64,000 nucleotides of DNA, from the NCBI RefSeq assembly GCF_002220865.2, contig NZ_NHRJ02000001.1:372001-436000 (forward strand), in the 5' to 3' direction. Positions within the stretch are counted from its first letter, which is position 1, and every line of letters starts with the position of its first letter. This DNA is from Paenibacillus xerothermodurans (GTDB taxonomy: Bacteria; Bacillota; Bacilli; Paenibacillales; NBRC-103111). The notes beneath the pieces were generated by a model. It saw only the letters and a program-made list of their open reading frames with translations. It was not told the origin of the DNA and did not search any database. Shown in pieces: positions 37,515-45,859 of this stretch. The position numbers and the translations under genes were made by a program.

Positions 37515-38693
37515 ATGGAGACACACCCTATCTTTATATATGGCGAACATGAAACCGATTACCGTTTTAACAGCAAGCATCCGTTTAACCAGCAGCGGCT
37601 GGTAATGACCGTAGACCTGCTGCGAAAGCTGGGTGCGCTGCCGGAGCACTGCGTGGTCCCTCCTGCTGCCGCGGCTGAAGAATTGCTGCTATCCGTGCAT
37701 AGCGCGGAATACGTGCATGCGGTCAAAACGCTTAGCGGTGCCACGCCCCACCCTGTGTGGCCCGAACTGGCAGCCCGATACGGACTGGACACGGAAGACA
37801 CTCCCTACTTTGCAGGCATGCACAGCGTTACATGCAGAATTGCCGGTGGCTCCGCCCATGCGGTCGACGCTGTGTTGAGCGGTCGATCGCCCCATGCGCT
37901 GCATTTGGCTGGCGGATTGCATCATGCGATGCCAAACCTAGGTGCCGGCTTCTGTGTGTACAACGACGCCGCGGTAGCTATACAGCACGCCAAGCGCCGA
38001 TACGGCGCCCGAGTGCTGTACGTGGACACGGACGTGCATCACGGGGACGGCGTGCAGTGGAGTTTCTACACGGACCCGGACGTATGCACGCTCTCGATCC
38101 ACGAAACCGGGAAATATCTGTTTCCCGGGACGGGGGCCGTGAATGAGCGCGGCGAAGGAACCGCCTTCGGCACCTCGATCAACATTCCCGTCGAGCCATA
38201 TACGGAGGACGCGTCGTGGCTGGAATGCTTCGAGGAGGTGCTGGTTCGGGTCGCGGCGGCCTTTCAGCCCGACTTGATTGTGTCGCAGCATGGGTGCGAT
38301 GCCCATGCCTTTGACCCGCTGTCCCATGTGCACTGCAGCATGGACATATACCTCGCTATGCCGCGGCTGATCCACCAAACCGCCCACCACTGCTGTGGCG
38401 GGCGGTGGGTGGCGCTGGGCGGCGGCGGCTACGATACATGGCGCGTCGTACCCCGCGCCTGGAGCCTGCTGTGGCTCGAAATGAGCGACCATCCTCTGGT
38501 CGCACAGCTGGAGCCACAGCAGGCTTTGGGGCTGCCGCCAGCATGGCTGGCGCAGTGGCAGCCCCACAGCCCGGTCGAGCTGCCAATGACGTGGCTCGAC
38601 CCGCCTGGCACGCTTGCGCCTATGCCGCGCCGCGAAGAAATCACGCTCAAAAATCGGCATACCAAGGAGCTTGCGCTCCTTTACCTGCCTTGA
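37515..38693 (+). CDS. acuC: AcuC, histone-deacetylase-like lysine deacetylase
   Basis: 392 residues of the class I HDAC fold. Zinc and catalytic residues are visible: GGLHHAM, YVDTDVHHGDGVQ (~173), SQHGCDAH and GGGGYDTW. AcuC removes the acetyl group from AcsA and reactivates it. The C-terminal ~90 residues are rich in P, W and Q. It starts 40 bp after acuA with no acuB gene between them; the ribosome site GGGGG is 10 nt before ATG. A strong hairpin follows. Confidence 0.92.
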   Translation: METHPIFIYGEHETDYRFNSKHPFNQQRLVMTVDLLRKLGALPEHCVVPPAAAAEELLLSVHSAEYVHAVKTLSGATPHPVWPELAARYGLDTEDTPYFAGMHSVTCRIAGGSAHAVDAVLSGRSPHALHLAGGLHHAMPNLGAGFCVYNDAAVAIQHAKRRYGARVLYVDTDVHHGDGVQWSFYTDPDVCTLSIHETGKYLFPGTGAVNERGEGTAFGTSINIPVEPYTEDASWLECFEEVLVRVAAAFQPDLIVSQHGCDAHAFDPLSHVHCSMDIYLAMPRLIHQTAHHCCGGRWVALGGGGYDTWRVVPRAWSLLWLEMSDHPLVAQLEPQQALGLPPAWLAQWQPHSPVELPMTWLDPPGTLAPMPRREEITLKNRHTKELALLYLP

Positions 38694-38705
38694 TTTCACG
38701 GCAAA

Positions 38706-38755
38706 CAAAGAACCCGCGAGGACGCAACTGCTTACGCGTCCCCACGGGTTCTTTG
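38706..38755 (+). terminator. Hairpin after acuC
   Basis: A long stem (CAAAGAACCCG.GAGGACGC with GCGTCC..CGGGTTCTTTG, 38706-38725 with 38736-38755) sits 13 bp after the acuC stop. It has no U-run, only TTTG then CTTC. Confidence 0.65.
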
Positions 38756-38790
38756 CTTCACTAATGCATCCGGCACGGCCAGGCTGCCTA

Positions 38791-39105
38791 CTCTCACCCG
38801 TGCCCGCCATGCTCGTTCGAGTCGCAGTCTGCCGTCTTCACCAGCGCGGCAGTCACTCTCACCCACGTCCCCCGCAGGCACGCTCGCATGGAGGCCTTCG
38901 TCTTCGCCAGCGCGGCAGCCACTCTCACCTGCGGCCCCGATCGTTCGAGCCGCAGCCTTCCGTCTTCGCCAGCGCTTCTCACCTACGTCCCCGCAGGCAC
39001 GTTCGCATCGAGGCCTGCGTCTTCGCCAGCGCGGCAGCCACCTCACCTACGTCCCCCCAAGCTCGTTTGAGCCGCAGCCTTCCGCTTTGCCAGCCGCGGC
39101 AGCCA
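38791..39105. repeat. GC-rich tandem repeat, five ~65-bp units of two alternating types
   Basis: Five adjacent units at 38791-38855, 38856-38921, 38922-38976, 38977-39040 and 39041-39105 (65, 66, 55, 64 and 65 bp). Each contains CTCACC at its left, a GTCTTCNCCAGCGC block near its right, and most end GGCAGYCA. Units 1, 3 and 5 carry TCGTTYGAG and CGCAG; units 2 and 4 carry CCGCAGGCACG and TCGCATSGAGGCC, so the order is A-B-A-B-A. It is GC-rich and lies in the intergenic region downstream of both acuC and glyS. No promoter is seen; a GCCCTG/CAGGGC hairpin follows at ~39119-39136. Confidence 0.85.
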
Positions 39106-39164
39106 CTGTCGCCGTGTTTGCCCTGGCTTCGCAGGGCGGCCAGACACCTGCACGCCTGCACAAA

Positions 39165-40547
39165 CTAAAATTGAATCCTCGCCTCAATAAATTGCTTCAG
39201 CTCTGCAATCGGCATCCGTGTTTGTTCCATCGTGTCACGGTCACGTACAGTGACCTGGCCGTCCTGCTCGGACTCGAAGTCGTAGGTGATGCAGAACGGC
39301 GTGCCGATCTCATCGTGGCGGCGGTACCGCTTGCCGATGGAGCCCGCATCGTCATAGTCGACTACGAAATCCGCCGACAAATCAGCGAAAACCTTCTGTG
39401 CGCCGTCAGCAAGCTTCTTCGACAGCGGGAAAATGGCCGCCTTAACCGGTGCCAGCGCCGGATGGAAGTGCAGCACTGTACGGCTGTCGTTCCCTTCGAG
39501 CTGCTGCTCCTCGTAAGCATCGATCAGGAAGGCCAGCGTGACCCGATCCGCACCCAGGGACGGCTCGATACAATAAGGAACATAGCGTTCATTGGTCTCT
39601 TGATCTATATAATTAAAATCTTCACCCGAGTGCTGCATGTGCTGCTTCAAATCGTAATCGGTCCGATCGGCGATGCCCCACAATTCCCCCCAGCCGAAGG
39701 GGAACTTAAACTCAATGTCTGTGGTCGCATTGCTGTAATGGGACAGCTCATCCTCGGAATGGTCACGCAAACGAATACTTGATTCCGTCAGTCCGAGCGA
39801 CAGCAGCCATTGATAGCAGAAGCTTCTCCAATACTCAAACCACTGCATATCCTCGCCTGGCTTACAGAAAAATTCAAGCTCCATCTGCTCGAACTCGCGC
39901 GTACGGAACGTGAAATTGCCCGGCGTGATTTCATTACGGAAGCTTTTACCGATTTGTCCGATACCGAACGGCAGTTTTTTGCGCATTGTGCGCTGTACAT
40001 TCTTGAAGTTGACGAATATCCCCTGCGCGGTCTCCGGACGCATATACACCACGTTCGCGCTGGATTCTGTTACGCCTTGGAATGTTTTGAACATAAGGTT
40101 GAACTGACGGATGTCCGTGTAATCGAATGCGCCGCAATCCGGACAAACAATGTGATGCTCGCGGATCAAATCCATCATTTGATCGAACGTTAAACCGTCC
40201 ACCACCATTTCAATCCCTTTTTCATTTAAGGCGTTTTCAATGATCTTATCGGCACGATGGCGGGATTTGCATTGTTTGCAGTCGATCATCGGATCGTTAA
40301 AGTTGCCTACATGGCCGGAGGCGACCCATGCCTGCGGATTCATCAGAATGGCAGCATCCAATCCGACGTTGTACGGTGATTGCTGAATAAACTTTTTCCA
40401 CCATGCCCGCTTGATATTGTTTTTCAATTCCACACCTAATGGACCGTAATCCCAAGTGTTGGCCAAACCGCCGTATATCTCAGAGCCCGGAAAAATAAAT
40501 CCGCGATGCTTGGCTAGTGCTACTACTTGATCCATGGTCACTGTCAT
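39165..40547 (-). CDS. glyS: Glycyl-tRNA synthetase (alpha2 type)
   Basis: 460 residues of the single-chain class II enzyme. Motif 2 and 3 signatures are seen in [25 protein letters not shown] and in the C-terminal [15 protein letters not shown] zinc site is likely from CKQC/CPDC. It charges tRNA-Gly. The ATG start is at 40547, with AAGGAG 12 nt upstream. It follows mtnN by 23 bp; no T-box is present before it, so it is probably transcribed with mtnN. The alternating GC-rich repeat lies just downstream. Confidence 0.95.
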   Translation of the reverse strand: MTVTMDQVVALAKHRGFIFPGSEIYGGLANTWDYGPLGVELKNNIKRAWWKKFIQQSPYNVGLDAAILMNPQAWVASGHVGNFNDPMIDCKQCKSRHRADKIIENALNEKGIEMVVDGLTFDQMMDLIREHHIVCPDCGAFDYTDIRQFNLMFKTFQGVTESSANVVYMRPETAQGIFVNFKNVQRTMRKKLPFGIGQIGKSFRNEITPGNFTFRTREFEQMELEFFCKPGEDMQWFEYWRSFCYQWLLSLGLTESSIRLRDHSEDELSHYSNATTDIEFKFPFGWGELWGIADRTDYDLKQHMQHSGEDFNYIDQETNERYVPYCIEPSLGADRVTLAFLIDAYEEQQLEGNDSRTVLHFHPALAPVKAAIFPLSKKLADGAQKVFADLSADFVVDYDDAGSIGKRYRRHDEIGTPFCITYDFESEQDGQVTVRDRDTMEQTRMPIAELKQFIEARIQF

Positions 40548-40570
40548 AAGTAAACTACTCTCCTTCTCTA

Positions 40571-41272
40571 TTACAGCTGCTTTAGCATATGATCGACGAT
40601 GCGGTAAGAATTCTCCGACGCTTGCATGGTGAATTCCGCAAAATTTACGTCTGCTGAGCCATCCGCTTTATCCGACATCGAACGTATAATAACATGGGGA
40701 ATGCCGTTCATTGAGCACACTTGAGCTACCGCAGCGCCCTCCATCTCCGTGCAGGCACCCTGCATTTCGTTGTGCAACGACGCAACCGTGTCGCGATTTG
40801 CTATAAATTGATCACCGGACAGCACCCTGCCAACTTTGACACGCCCCGGGAACAGTTCCCCACTCACCTGCGCAGCCAGTCTGGTCAATTGCCCATCCGA
40901 TGGAAATATGGAAGTATCGGCAAACGGAATTGTTCCCCTGGGAAAACCGAGCGCTGTGACATCCATGTCATGCTGCATACATTCGGAGGAAACGACAATG
41001 TCCCCGACGTCGAGAACCGGGTCCACCGCCCCAGCTACACCGGTGAAAATAATCGCTTCGACTCCATATGTATCTATCAACACTTGGGTCGTCACCGCTG
41101 CATTCACTTTCCCGACACCCGATTTGCAGAGTACTATTTGTTTGCCGTGCAACAGCCCATCCAGGAAGGTCACTTGCGCTTTTTGCGTCTCCTCAACCTG
41201 CTCCATATGTTCCAAAAACTGCTCAATTTCTTCTTTCATTGCGCCGATAACGCCAATTTTTCCGTACGACAA
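40571..41272 (-). CDS. mtnN: 5'-methylthioadenosine/S-adenosylhomocysteine nucleosidase
   Basis: 233 residues. The N-terminal [11 protein letters not shown], the [10 protein letters not shown]-like [13 protein letters not shown], and [14 protein letters not shown] are family marks. It cleaves MTA and SAH to adenine plus the thioribose, recycling methionine and detoxifying methylation products. The start is TTG 41272 with GGGGAGG 8 nt upstream. It precedes glyS on the same strand. No S-box was seen. yitJ, at 2419-4377, is another methionine-cycle gene in the window but is not linked. Confidence 0.93.
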   Translation of the reverse strand: MSYGKIGVIGAMKEEIEQFLEHMEQVEETQKAQVTFLDGLLHGKQIVLCKSGVGKVNAAVTTQVLIDTYGVEAIIFTGVAGAVDPVLDVGDIVVSSECMQHDMDVTALGFPRGTIPFADTSIFPSDGQLTRLAAQVSGELFPGRVKVGRVLSGDQFIANRDTVASLHNEMQGACTEMEGAAVAQVCSMNGIPHVIIRSMSDKADGSADVNFAEFTMQASENSYRIVDHMLKQL

Positions 41273-41336
41273 GCGGGCAGCCTCCCCATCGATTCGTTAG
41301 GTGTTACTTTGTTGGTTTGTTGTGTTTGTGTCCCTC

Positions 41337-41368
41337 ACAAAAGAAAGAGGCTCATTAACGATGAGCCA
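41337..41368 (-). terminator. Terminator of ccpA
   Basis: The stem GGCTCAT/ATGAGCC (41349-41367), which contains the ccpA stop codon, is followed on the minus strand by a pyrimidine-rich U stretch (TCTTTCTTTT). Short but well placed. Confidence 0.6.
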
Positions 41369-42368
41369 CCGAATTTCTATGAACGACCTCATGCGGCAAA
41401 ATTACCTGCATCTGCTCGGACGCTTCCTTAGTTTCTTTGTTCATCAGCTTGGTCAGCAATCTCATGGAGACCGCACCAATGTCGTACATTGGAATTGCTA
41501 CGGTAGTCAACTGAGGACGAACCATAGAGGCCATGCGAATGTTGTCAACGCTTATGACCGAAATGTCATCAGGCACCTTCAATCCGCTGTCCTGCAGCGT
41601 GTGGATTGCGCCAATCGCCATCTCGTCCGTAGCCGCGAAAATTGCTGTCGGCCGTTCGCTAAGCTCCAAGAAATGCTTCGTTACCTCTAGCCCGGATTCA
41701 TACCGGTAATTGCCGACGCGTACATACTCTTCTCGAACAGGGATATTTGCCGCTTCAAGCGCCTTCCTATAGCCCTGATAGCGAGCATAACCGTTTGCAG
41801 GATCCTGCAGCGTACCGGAGATCATCGCAATCTTGCGGTGTCCCTGCTCGATCAGGGTGGTTACCGCGTCAAACGCCGCCTTTTCATGGTCGATATCGAC
41901 CGAAGCAATCGCATTGTTCTCATCTCTGGTCGCGCAGAGTACGATCGGAACGGAAGACGTTTTGAACGCTTGAATGTGCTCGTCCGTCACAGCCCCGCCC
42001 ATAAACAACAGACCGTCGACCTGCTTCTCCAGCAGCGTGTTGATAACTCGGATTTCTTTTTCCTTCTTCTTGTCGGCGTTACATAGTATAATATTGTAAT
42101 GGTACATATTGGCTATATCTTCGATCCCTCTCGCCACTTCGGAGAAGTTTGAATTGGATATGTCGGGAATAACTACACCAACAGTGGTTGTTTTCTTGCT
42201 GGCCAGACCTCTGGCAACGGCGTTCGGGCGGTAGCCCAAACGTTCTATAGCCTCAAAAACCTTCTTGCGGGTTTGCGGCTTCACGTTAGGATTATTGTTG
42301 ACAACACGCGAAACGGTTGCCATAGAAACGCCTGCTTCTCTGGCTACATCATAAATAGTTACAGTCAA
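41355..42368 (-). CDS. ccpA: Catabolite control protein A
   Basis: 337 residues of the LacI/GalR family. The DNA-binding helices [22 protein letters not shown] and the hinge [25 protein letters not shown] are nearly the same as B. subtilis CcpA. The effector domain has the HPr-Ser-P/Crh-contact region. It is the master regulator of carbon catabolite control, binding cre sites with phosphorylated HPr or Crh. I start at TTG 42368 (MTVTIYD), with GGAG 9 nt upstream; ATG 42374 is an alternative. It is on its own between terminators. Confidence 0.93.
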   Translation of the reverse strand: MTVTIYDVAREAGVSMATVSRVVNNNPNVKPQTRKKVFEAIERLGYRPNAVARGLASKKTTTVGVVIPDISNSNFSEVARGIEDIANMYHYNIILCNADKKKEKEIRVINTLLEKQVDGLLFMGGAVTDEHIQAFKTSSVPIVLCATRDENNAIASVDIDHEKAAFDAVTTLIEQGHRKIAMISGTLQDPANGYARYQGYRKALEAANIPVREEYVRVGNYRYESGLEVTKHFLELSERPTAIFAATDEMAIGAIHTLQDSGLKVPDDISVISVDNIRMASMVRPQLTTVAIPMYDIGAVSMRLLTKLMNKETKEASEQMQVILPHEVVHRNSVAHR

Positions 42369-42499
42369 GATCATTCGCTCCAATATTTTCAATTGTTAAT
42401 TGCTGCGTTCCGATTGTTATTAAACCTAATCATACGACAAAATACGCTTTTGCGCAATAAATGCGGCATCGTGCTTGATCTATAGTATCAAAAACAAGC

Positions 42500-42530
42500 A
42501 AAAAAAGCCAACTGCCACCGCAGCAGGCTT
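42500..42530 (-). terminator. Terminator of the zinc-binding protein gene
   Basis: The stem AAGCC..GCTGC/GCAG..GGCTT (about 42506-42530) is followed on the minus strand by seven U residues (42500-42506). It separates the gene at 42567 from ccpA. Confidence 0.72.
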
Positions 42531-42566
42531 ATTAGTCATTGAACGGTTACATGATAAGACGCCGGG

Positions 42567-43004
42567 TTATGCTAAGTCGTTCACCGACGGTGAATGTTTG
42601 GCTATTTGCGCGAGACGTTTACGAATCTCTTGGGTCCAAGGCTCGTCTTCCAACGATTGAGCCAGCAAAAGCAGATCCAGAAGCTCATTAATCCGTTCTT
42701 CTACAATGGTTTCGACCGGATCGGAAGCTCGTTTTTTCTCTGTGACCTTCACCATCAAGTGTGCGATTTCGCTAATGTCTTCGAACTGCAGCAGCTGCTT
42801 GTCCGGCACAGTGCCCAACTGCCCGATGACGCCGGTAAGTTCGGGCTTCACTTCTGCAAACACCTCACTGCGCTGACATACCGCACAAGAGAAAATGGGG
42901 ACATTCTCAATTTGCACTTTGTTTTGGTAGATGACAGTCCTTAGCCGTATATTCATGGCGCTGCCACATTTGCATTGCTTATGCAACCCATACCACTCCT
43001 TCAT
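42567..43004 (-). CDS. Uncharacterised protein with a CxC...CxxC zinc-ribbon-like motif
   Basis: 145 residues from ATG 43004 (GGAGG 13 nt upstream); an alternative ATG at 43028 adds eight residues. The N-terminal part has QCKCGSAMNIR and FSCAVCQRSEVF, two cysteine pairs that look like a YgiT-type zinc ribbon; the rest is helical and acidic, with KKRASDPVETIVEERI. I do not know the family. It could be a small DNA-binding or RNA-polymerase-associated protein, but no function is claimed. It ends at its own terminator. Confidence 0.72.
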   Translation of the reverse strand: MKEWYGLHKQCKCGSAMNIRLRTVIYQNKVQIENVPIFSCAVCQRSEVFAEVKPELTGVIGQLGTVPDKQLLQFEDISEIAHLMVKVTEKKRASDPVETIVEERINELLDLLLLAQSLEDEPWTQEIRKRLAQIAKHSPSVNDLA

Positions 43005-43108
43005 TGCTGCAACAGGACCTCCGGTCATTTTGCTGTGCTTAACTCAAACTCGCTTTCTCACATGTAGAGTAATTCTACCTGGCAGACCAATCTCCTGCTG
43101 AGCTGAGT

Positions 43109-43522
43109 CTAGTAATATTTAGCACCAGTCCATCTGTCATAATTGCGGCGCACGGCTGGTACGGTTAAAAAAAGCATGGCCAATGCGGCTCCAATCGCGT
43201 CATTGCGTATATCAATTATATCCGGGGAGCGGCCTGGGACAAAGGACTGATGATATTCATCCGTGAGGCCGTAAATCACGCACAGCACCACCACCAGTGC
43301 CTTTCTTCGCCAGGTGAGCCTTCGTCCGCCCAACCCCCACGCGTAGGTCAGAGCCAAAATGAAGTACGACACGAAATGTCCCCAGTCAAATCCCTGCATT
43401 AGAGGGACTAACTGCTGCAGCTCATGCAGCCAGCCTCCCAGATCGTCCCCGGTTTGTGCAGACAAGCAGTAAATAACCGTCATCCACACTAAGGCAGGAA
43501 GCCACCTTACAGCATTTCTCAT
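43109..43522 (-). CDS. VanZ-like family membrane protein
   Basis: 137 residues with about three or four membrane helices. The VanZ-like motif HFVSYFILALTYAWGL (the H with the F/Y pair) and the YGLTDEYHQSFVPGRSPDIIDI block are typical. VanZ-like proteins give low-level teicoplanin resistance in some hosts, but most have no known role. The ATG has GGAG 9 nt upstream. It follows the PfpI-like gene by 40 bp on the same strand and may be in that unit. Confidence 0.88.
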   Translation of the reverse strand: MRNAVRWLPALVWMTVIYCLSAQTGDDLGGWLHELQQLVPLMQGFDWGHFVSYFILALTYAWGLGGRRLTWRRKALVVVLCVIYGLTDEYHQSFVPGRSPDIIDIRNDAIGAALAMLFLTVPAVRRNYDRWTGAKYY

Positions 43523-43562
43523 CTCACCAAACTCCTAATCCGAGCACAATCGCTGCTCCAGC

Positions 43563-44096
43563 TTATTTCTGAGTGAAGTCTGCGAGAACTCTCACGAACT
43601 CTCTAGTAAAAGCGGGCAGATCCGGTGGTCTTCGTCCCGACACGATATTTCTGTCCACCACCACTTCCTGGTCCACCCAGATGGCGCCGGCGTTTTCCAA
43701 ATCGTCTTTGATGCCCGGCGTAGAGGTCATCGTATAGCCAGCGCAAATTTTAGCGGAGGCAAGTACCCACCCCGCATGACATATATGGGCGATCGGCTTC
43801 GCCGCCGAGTGAAATTCTCTTGTTAATTGTAATACTTGAGCGTAGCGGCGCAGCTTATCTGGCGCCCAACCGCCCGGCACATAGAGGCCAATGTAATCCT
43901 CAGATTTCACGTCATCGAAAGAATATTCACTGATCAGCGGAACACCGTATTTGCCGTGGTATACCGTGTTCGCTTTCGGCCCCGCAATATGGACCTCAGC
44001 CCCTGTTTCGCGCAATCGAAGCACGGGATACCACATTTCCAAATCTTCAAATTCCTCGTCCACCAAAGCCAACACCTTGTAACCTTTCAATTCCAT
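43563..44096 (-). CDS. DJ-1/PfpI family protein (type 1 glutamine amidotransferase-like)
   Basis: 177 residues from ATG 44096 (GGAGG 7 nt upstream; ATG 44102 is too close to it). The nucleophile elbow AHICHAGWVLA with its cysteine, and the N-terminal YKVLALVDEEFEDLE (the conserved Glu), define the family. Members act as proteases, glyoxalases/deglycases or chaperones; which applies here cannot be said. It lies 29 bp after ptsI and before VanZ, on the same strand. Confidence 0.88.
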   Translation of the reverse strand: MELKGYKVLALVDEEFEDLEMWYPVLRLRETGAEVHIAGPKANTVYHGKYGVPLISEYSFDDVKSEDYIGLYVPGGWAPDKLRRYAQVLQLTREFHSAAKPIAHICHAGWVLASAKICAGYTMTSTPGIKDDLENAGAIWVDQEVVVDRNIVSGRRPPDLPAFTREFVRVLADFTQK

Positions 44097-44125
44097 GGTC
44101 ATTCCTCCATCCTCTTTTCCACCCT

Positions 44126-45859
44126 TCAGGTAGCCAGTACATCCGGGTGCAAATATTTATTCAGCACTTCCACCACAGCCTTACCGCTGCTGCATTGGTC
44201 CAATTCCCGCCATATGGCAGAGCACTCCTTCAAACTGCTTTGCAGCAGACTGTTTTTCACCCGCAGTATCGACTGTACGGACATGCTCAAATCGGTGATC
44301 CCCAGTGCCAGCCAAATAGGCAGCGCCCGGATGTCACCCGCCATTTCTCCGCACACACTCACCTGCAGGTTAGCCGTTTTCGCCGCTTCCACCGTTCGTT
44401 TCAGCATTCTGAGCACGGCCGGATGAAAAGGATCATACAGATGCGCAACTGTCTCATTCATCCGGTCCACAGCCAAGATATATTGTACCAGATCATTCGT
44501 GCCGATGCTGAAAAAATCAACCTTTGGTGCGAGCAGCTCGGCAATAATGACCGCAGCGGGCACCTCAATCATAATACCGACCTCAATGTTGTGCGCGAAC
44601 GGAATCGACTCGCCGCGCAGTTCCTGCTTTACGGATTCCAATATGGTGTTCGCTTTGTCGAGCTCTTCTATGGATGAGATCATGGGATACAAAATTTTGA
44701 TACGGCCATAGTGGCTTGCCCGGAGGATCGCTCTCAGCTGTGTTTTGAACAGGTCGGTATGGTCTAACGAAATGCGTATCGCTCGGTACCCCAAGGACGG
44801 ATTTTCCTCTTCCGGCAGCTCGAAGTAGTCGAGACTCTTATCGCCCCCGATGTCCAACGTCCGGATCACGACAGGCTTCCCGCCCATCTGTTCGGCCGCC
44901 TGCCGGTACACGGTGAACTGTTCTTCCTCCTGGGGCAGGCTGTCCCGGTCCATGTAGAGAAACTCCGTCCGAAACAGACCAACGCCAGACGCGCCGTTGC
45001 GCAGAGCAAGTTCCAAATCTTTCACGGTGCTGATGTTCGCCGCCAGCTGAAATGCCGCTCCGTCCTTGGTTTGCGCCGGAACCTCGGCCAACGCTTGCAG
45101 CTGCTCGTGCTGCTTATGCCAAAGAGATTTTCGGATCGTGTAGCGCTCAATCAGCTCTTCCGACGGATTGACATAAACAACTCCCTCGTCACCGTCAATG
45201 ATAAGAAAGTCACCGTTTTGGATCGGCGTGCTCAGTTTGCCTTCCAGTCCGAGCACATATGGAACGCCCATTGCGCGAGCCATAATGGCGACATGCGAGG
45301 TTTTACCTCCCAGCATAGTCACCAAGCCCAACGCTTGATTCGGGTCAAGATGTACCATCTGGGACGGAATGAGTTCTTTTGCCACCACAATATAAGGATG
45401 GTCCCTAGGAGGAAGCGTATCTTCGAGCACTCCCAGCAGATGCTTTAGCAACCGGTTACCCACATCCTTAATATCCAGCGCCCGCTCCTTCATATATTGA
45501 TCGTCTAGCAAATCAAACATATTGACGAATTTGTCGATCGCTTCCTTGACCGCTACCTCCGCCGCCTTGTATTGGCGCTGCATGATCCCCTGAACCTCGC
45601 TCATAAAAATCGGATCCTCCAGAATAGCAAGGTGGGCATCAAAAATCGAAGTTTGTTCCTCACCCAGCACAGTGACGAACTCCTGTTTGATATGCTCTAT
45701 TTCATTCTTCGAAGAACGAATGCCATCGTACAGCCTTTCAAATTCATAGGCTAAGTCGGTGACATCGATCAGCTTGTCGGGAAAGTCCCATTCCCAGGTT
45801 GGAATGACAAAAGCGTTCCCCATTGCAATACCGGACGAAGCTCCAATCCCCTCAACCAA
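44126..45859 (-). CDS. ptsI: PTS enzyme I (phosphoenolpyruvate-protein phosphotransferase)
   Basis: 577 residues. The phospho-histidine motif GGKTSHVAIMARAMGVP (~190), the PEP-binding DGDEGVVYVNP and the C-terminal VSVCGEMAGD (~502) are clear. It takes phosphate from PEP and passes it to HPr. The start is TTG 45859 (GGAGG 8 nt upstream), overlapping the end of the permease gene by 8 bp. The usual partner ptsH is absent here; the gene follows a IICBA permease instead, an arrangement that would couple a specific permease with the general enzyme. Confidence 0.94.
   Translation of the reverse strand: MVEGIGASSGIAMGNAFVIPTWEWDFPDKLIDVTDLAYEFERLYDGIRSSKNEIEHIKQEFVTVLGEEQTSIFDAHLAILEDPIFMSEVQGIMQRQYKAAEVAVKEAIDKFVNMFDLLDDQYMKERALDIKDVGNRLLKHLLGVLEDTLPPRDHPYIVVAKELIPSQMVHLDPNQALGLVTMLGGKTSHVAIMARAMGVPYVLGLEGKLSTPIQNGDFLIIDGDEGVVYVNPSEELIERYTIRKSLWHKQHEQLQALAEVPAQTKDGAAFQLAANISTVKDLELALRNGASGVGLFRTEFLYMDRDSLPQEEEQFTVYRQAAEQMGGKPVVIRTLDIGGDKSLDYFELPEEENPSLGYRAIRISLDHTDLFKTQLRAILRASHYGRIKILYPMISSIEELDKANTILESVKQELRGESIPFAHNIEVGIMIEVPAAVIIAELLAPKVDFFSIGTNDLVQYILAVDRMNETVAHLYDPFHPAVLRMLKRTVEAAKTANLQVSVCGEMAGDIRALPIWLALGITDLSMSVQSILRVKNSLLQSSLKECSAIWRELDQCSSGKAVVEVLNKYLHPDVLAT

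Noticed and set aside
37938-38810. 290-codon open frame on the minus strand
   Set aside because: Antisense to acuC, which has all HDAC motifs. It results from high GC content.
38791-39105. CRISPR array
   Set aside because: Units are adjacent imperfect copies with no unique spacers and no cas gene nearby.
38614-39168. Several long open frames over the GC-rich repeats on both strands
   Set aside because: The repeats lack stop codons in many frames; no frame has a start with a ribosome site or a known protein.
40548-40570. Glycine T-box before glyS
   Set aside because: Only 23 bp to mtnN and no T-box sequence.
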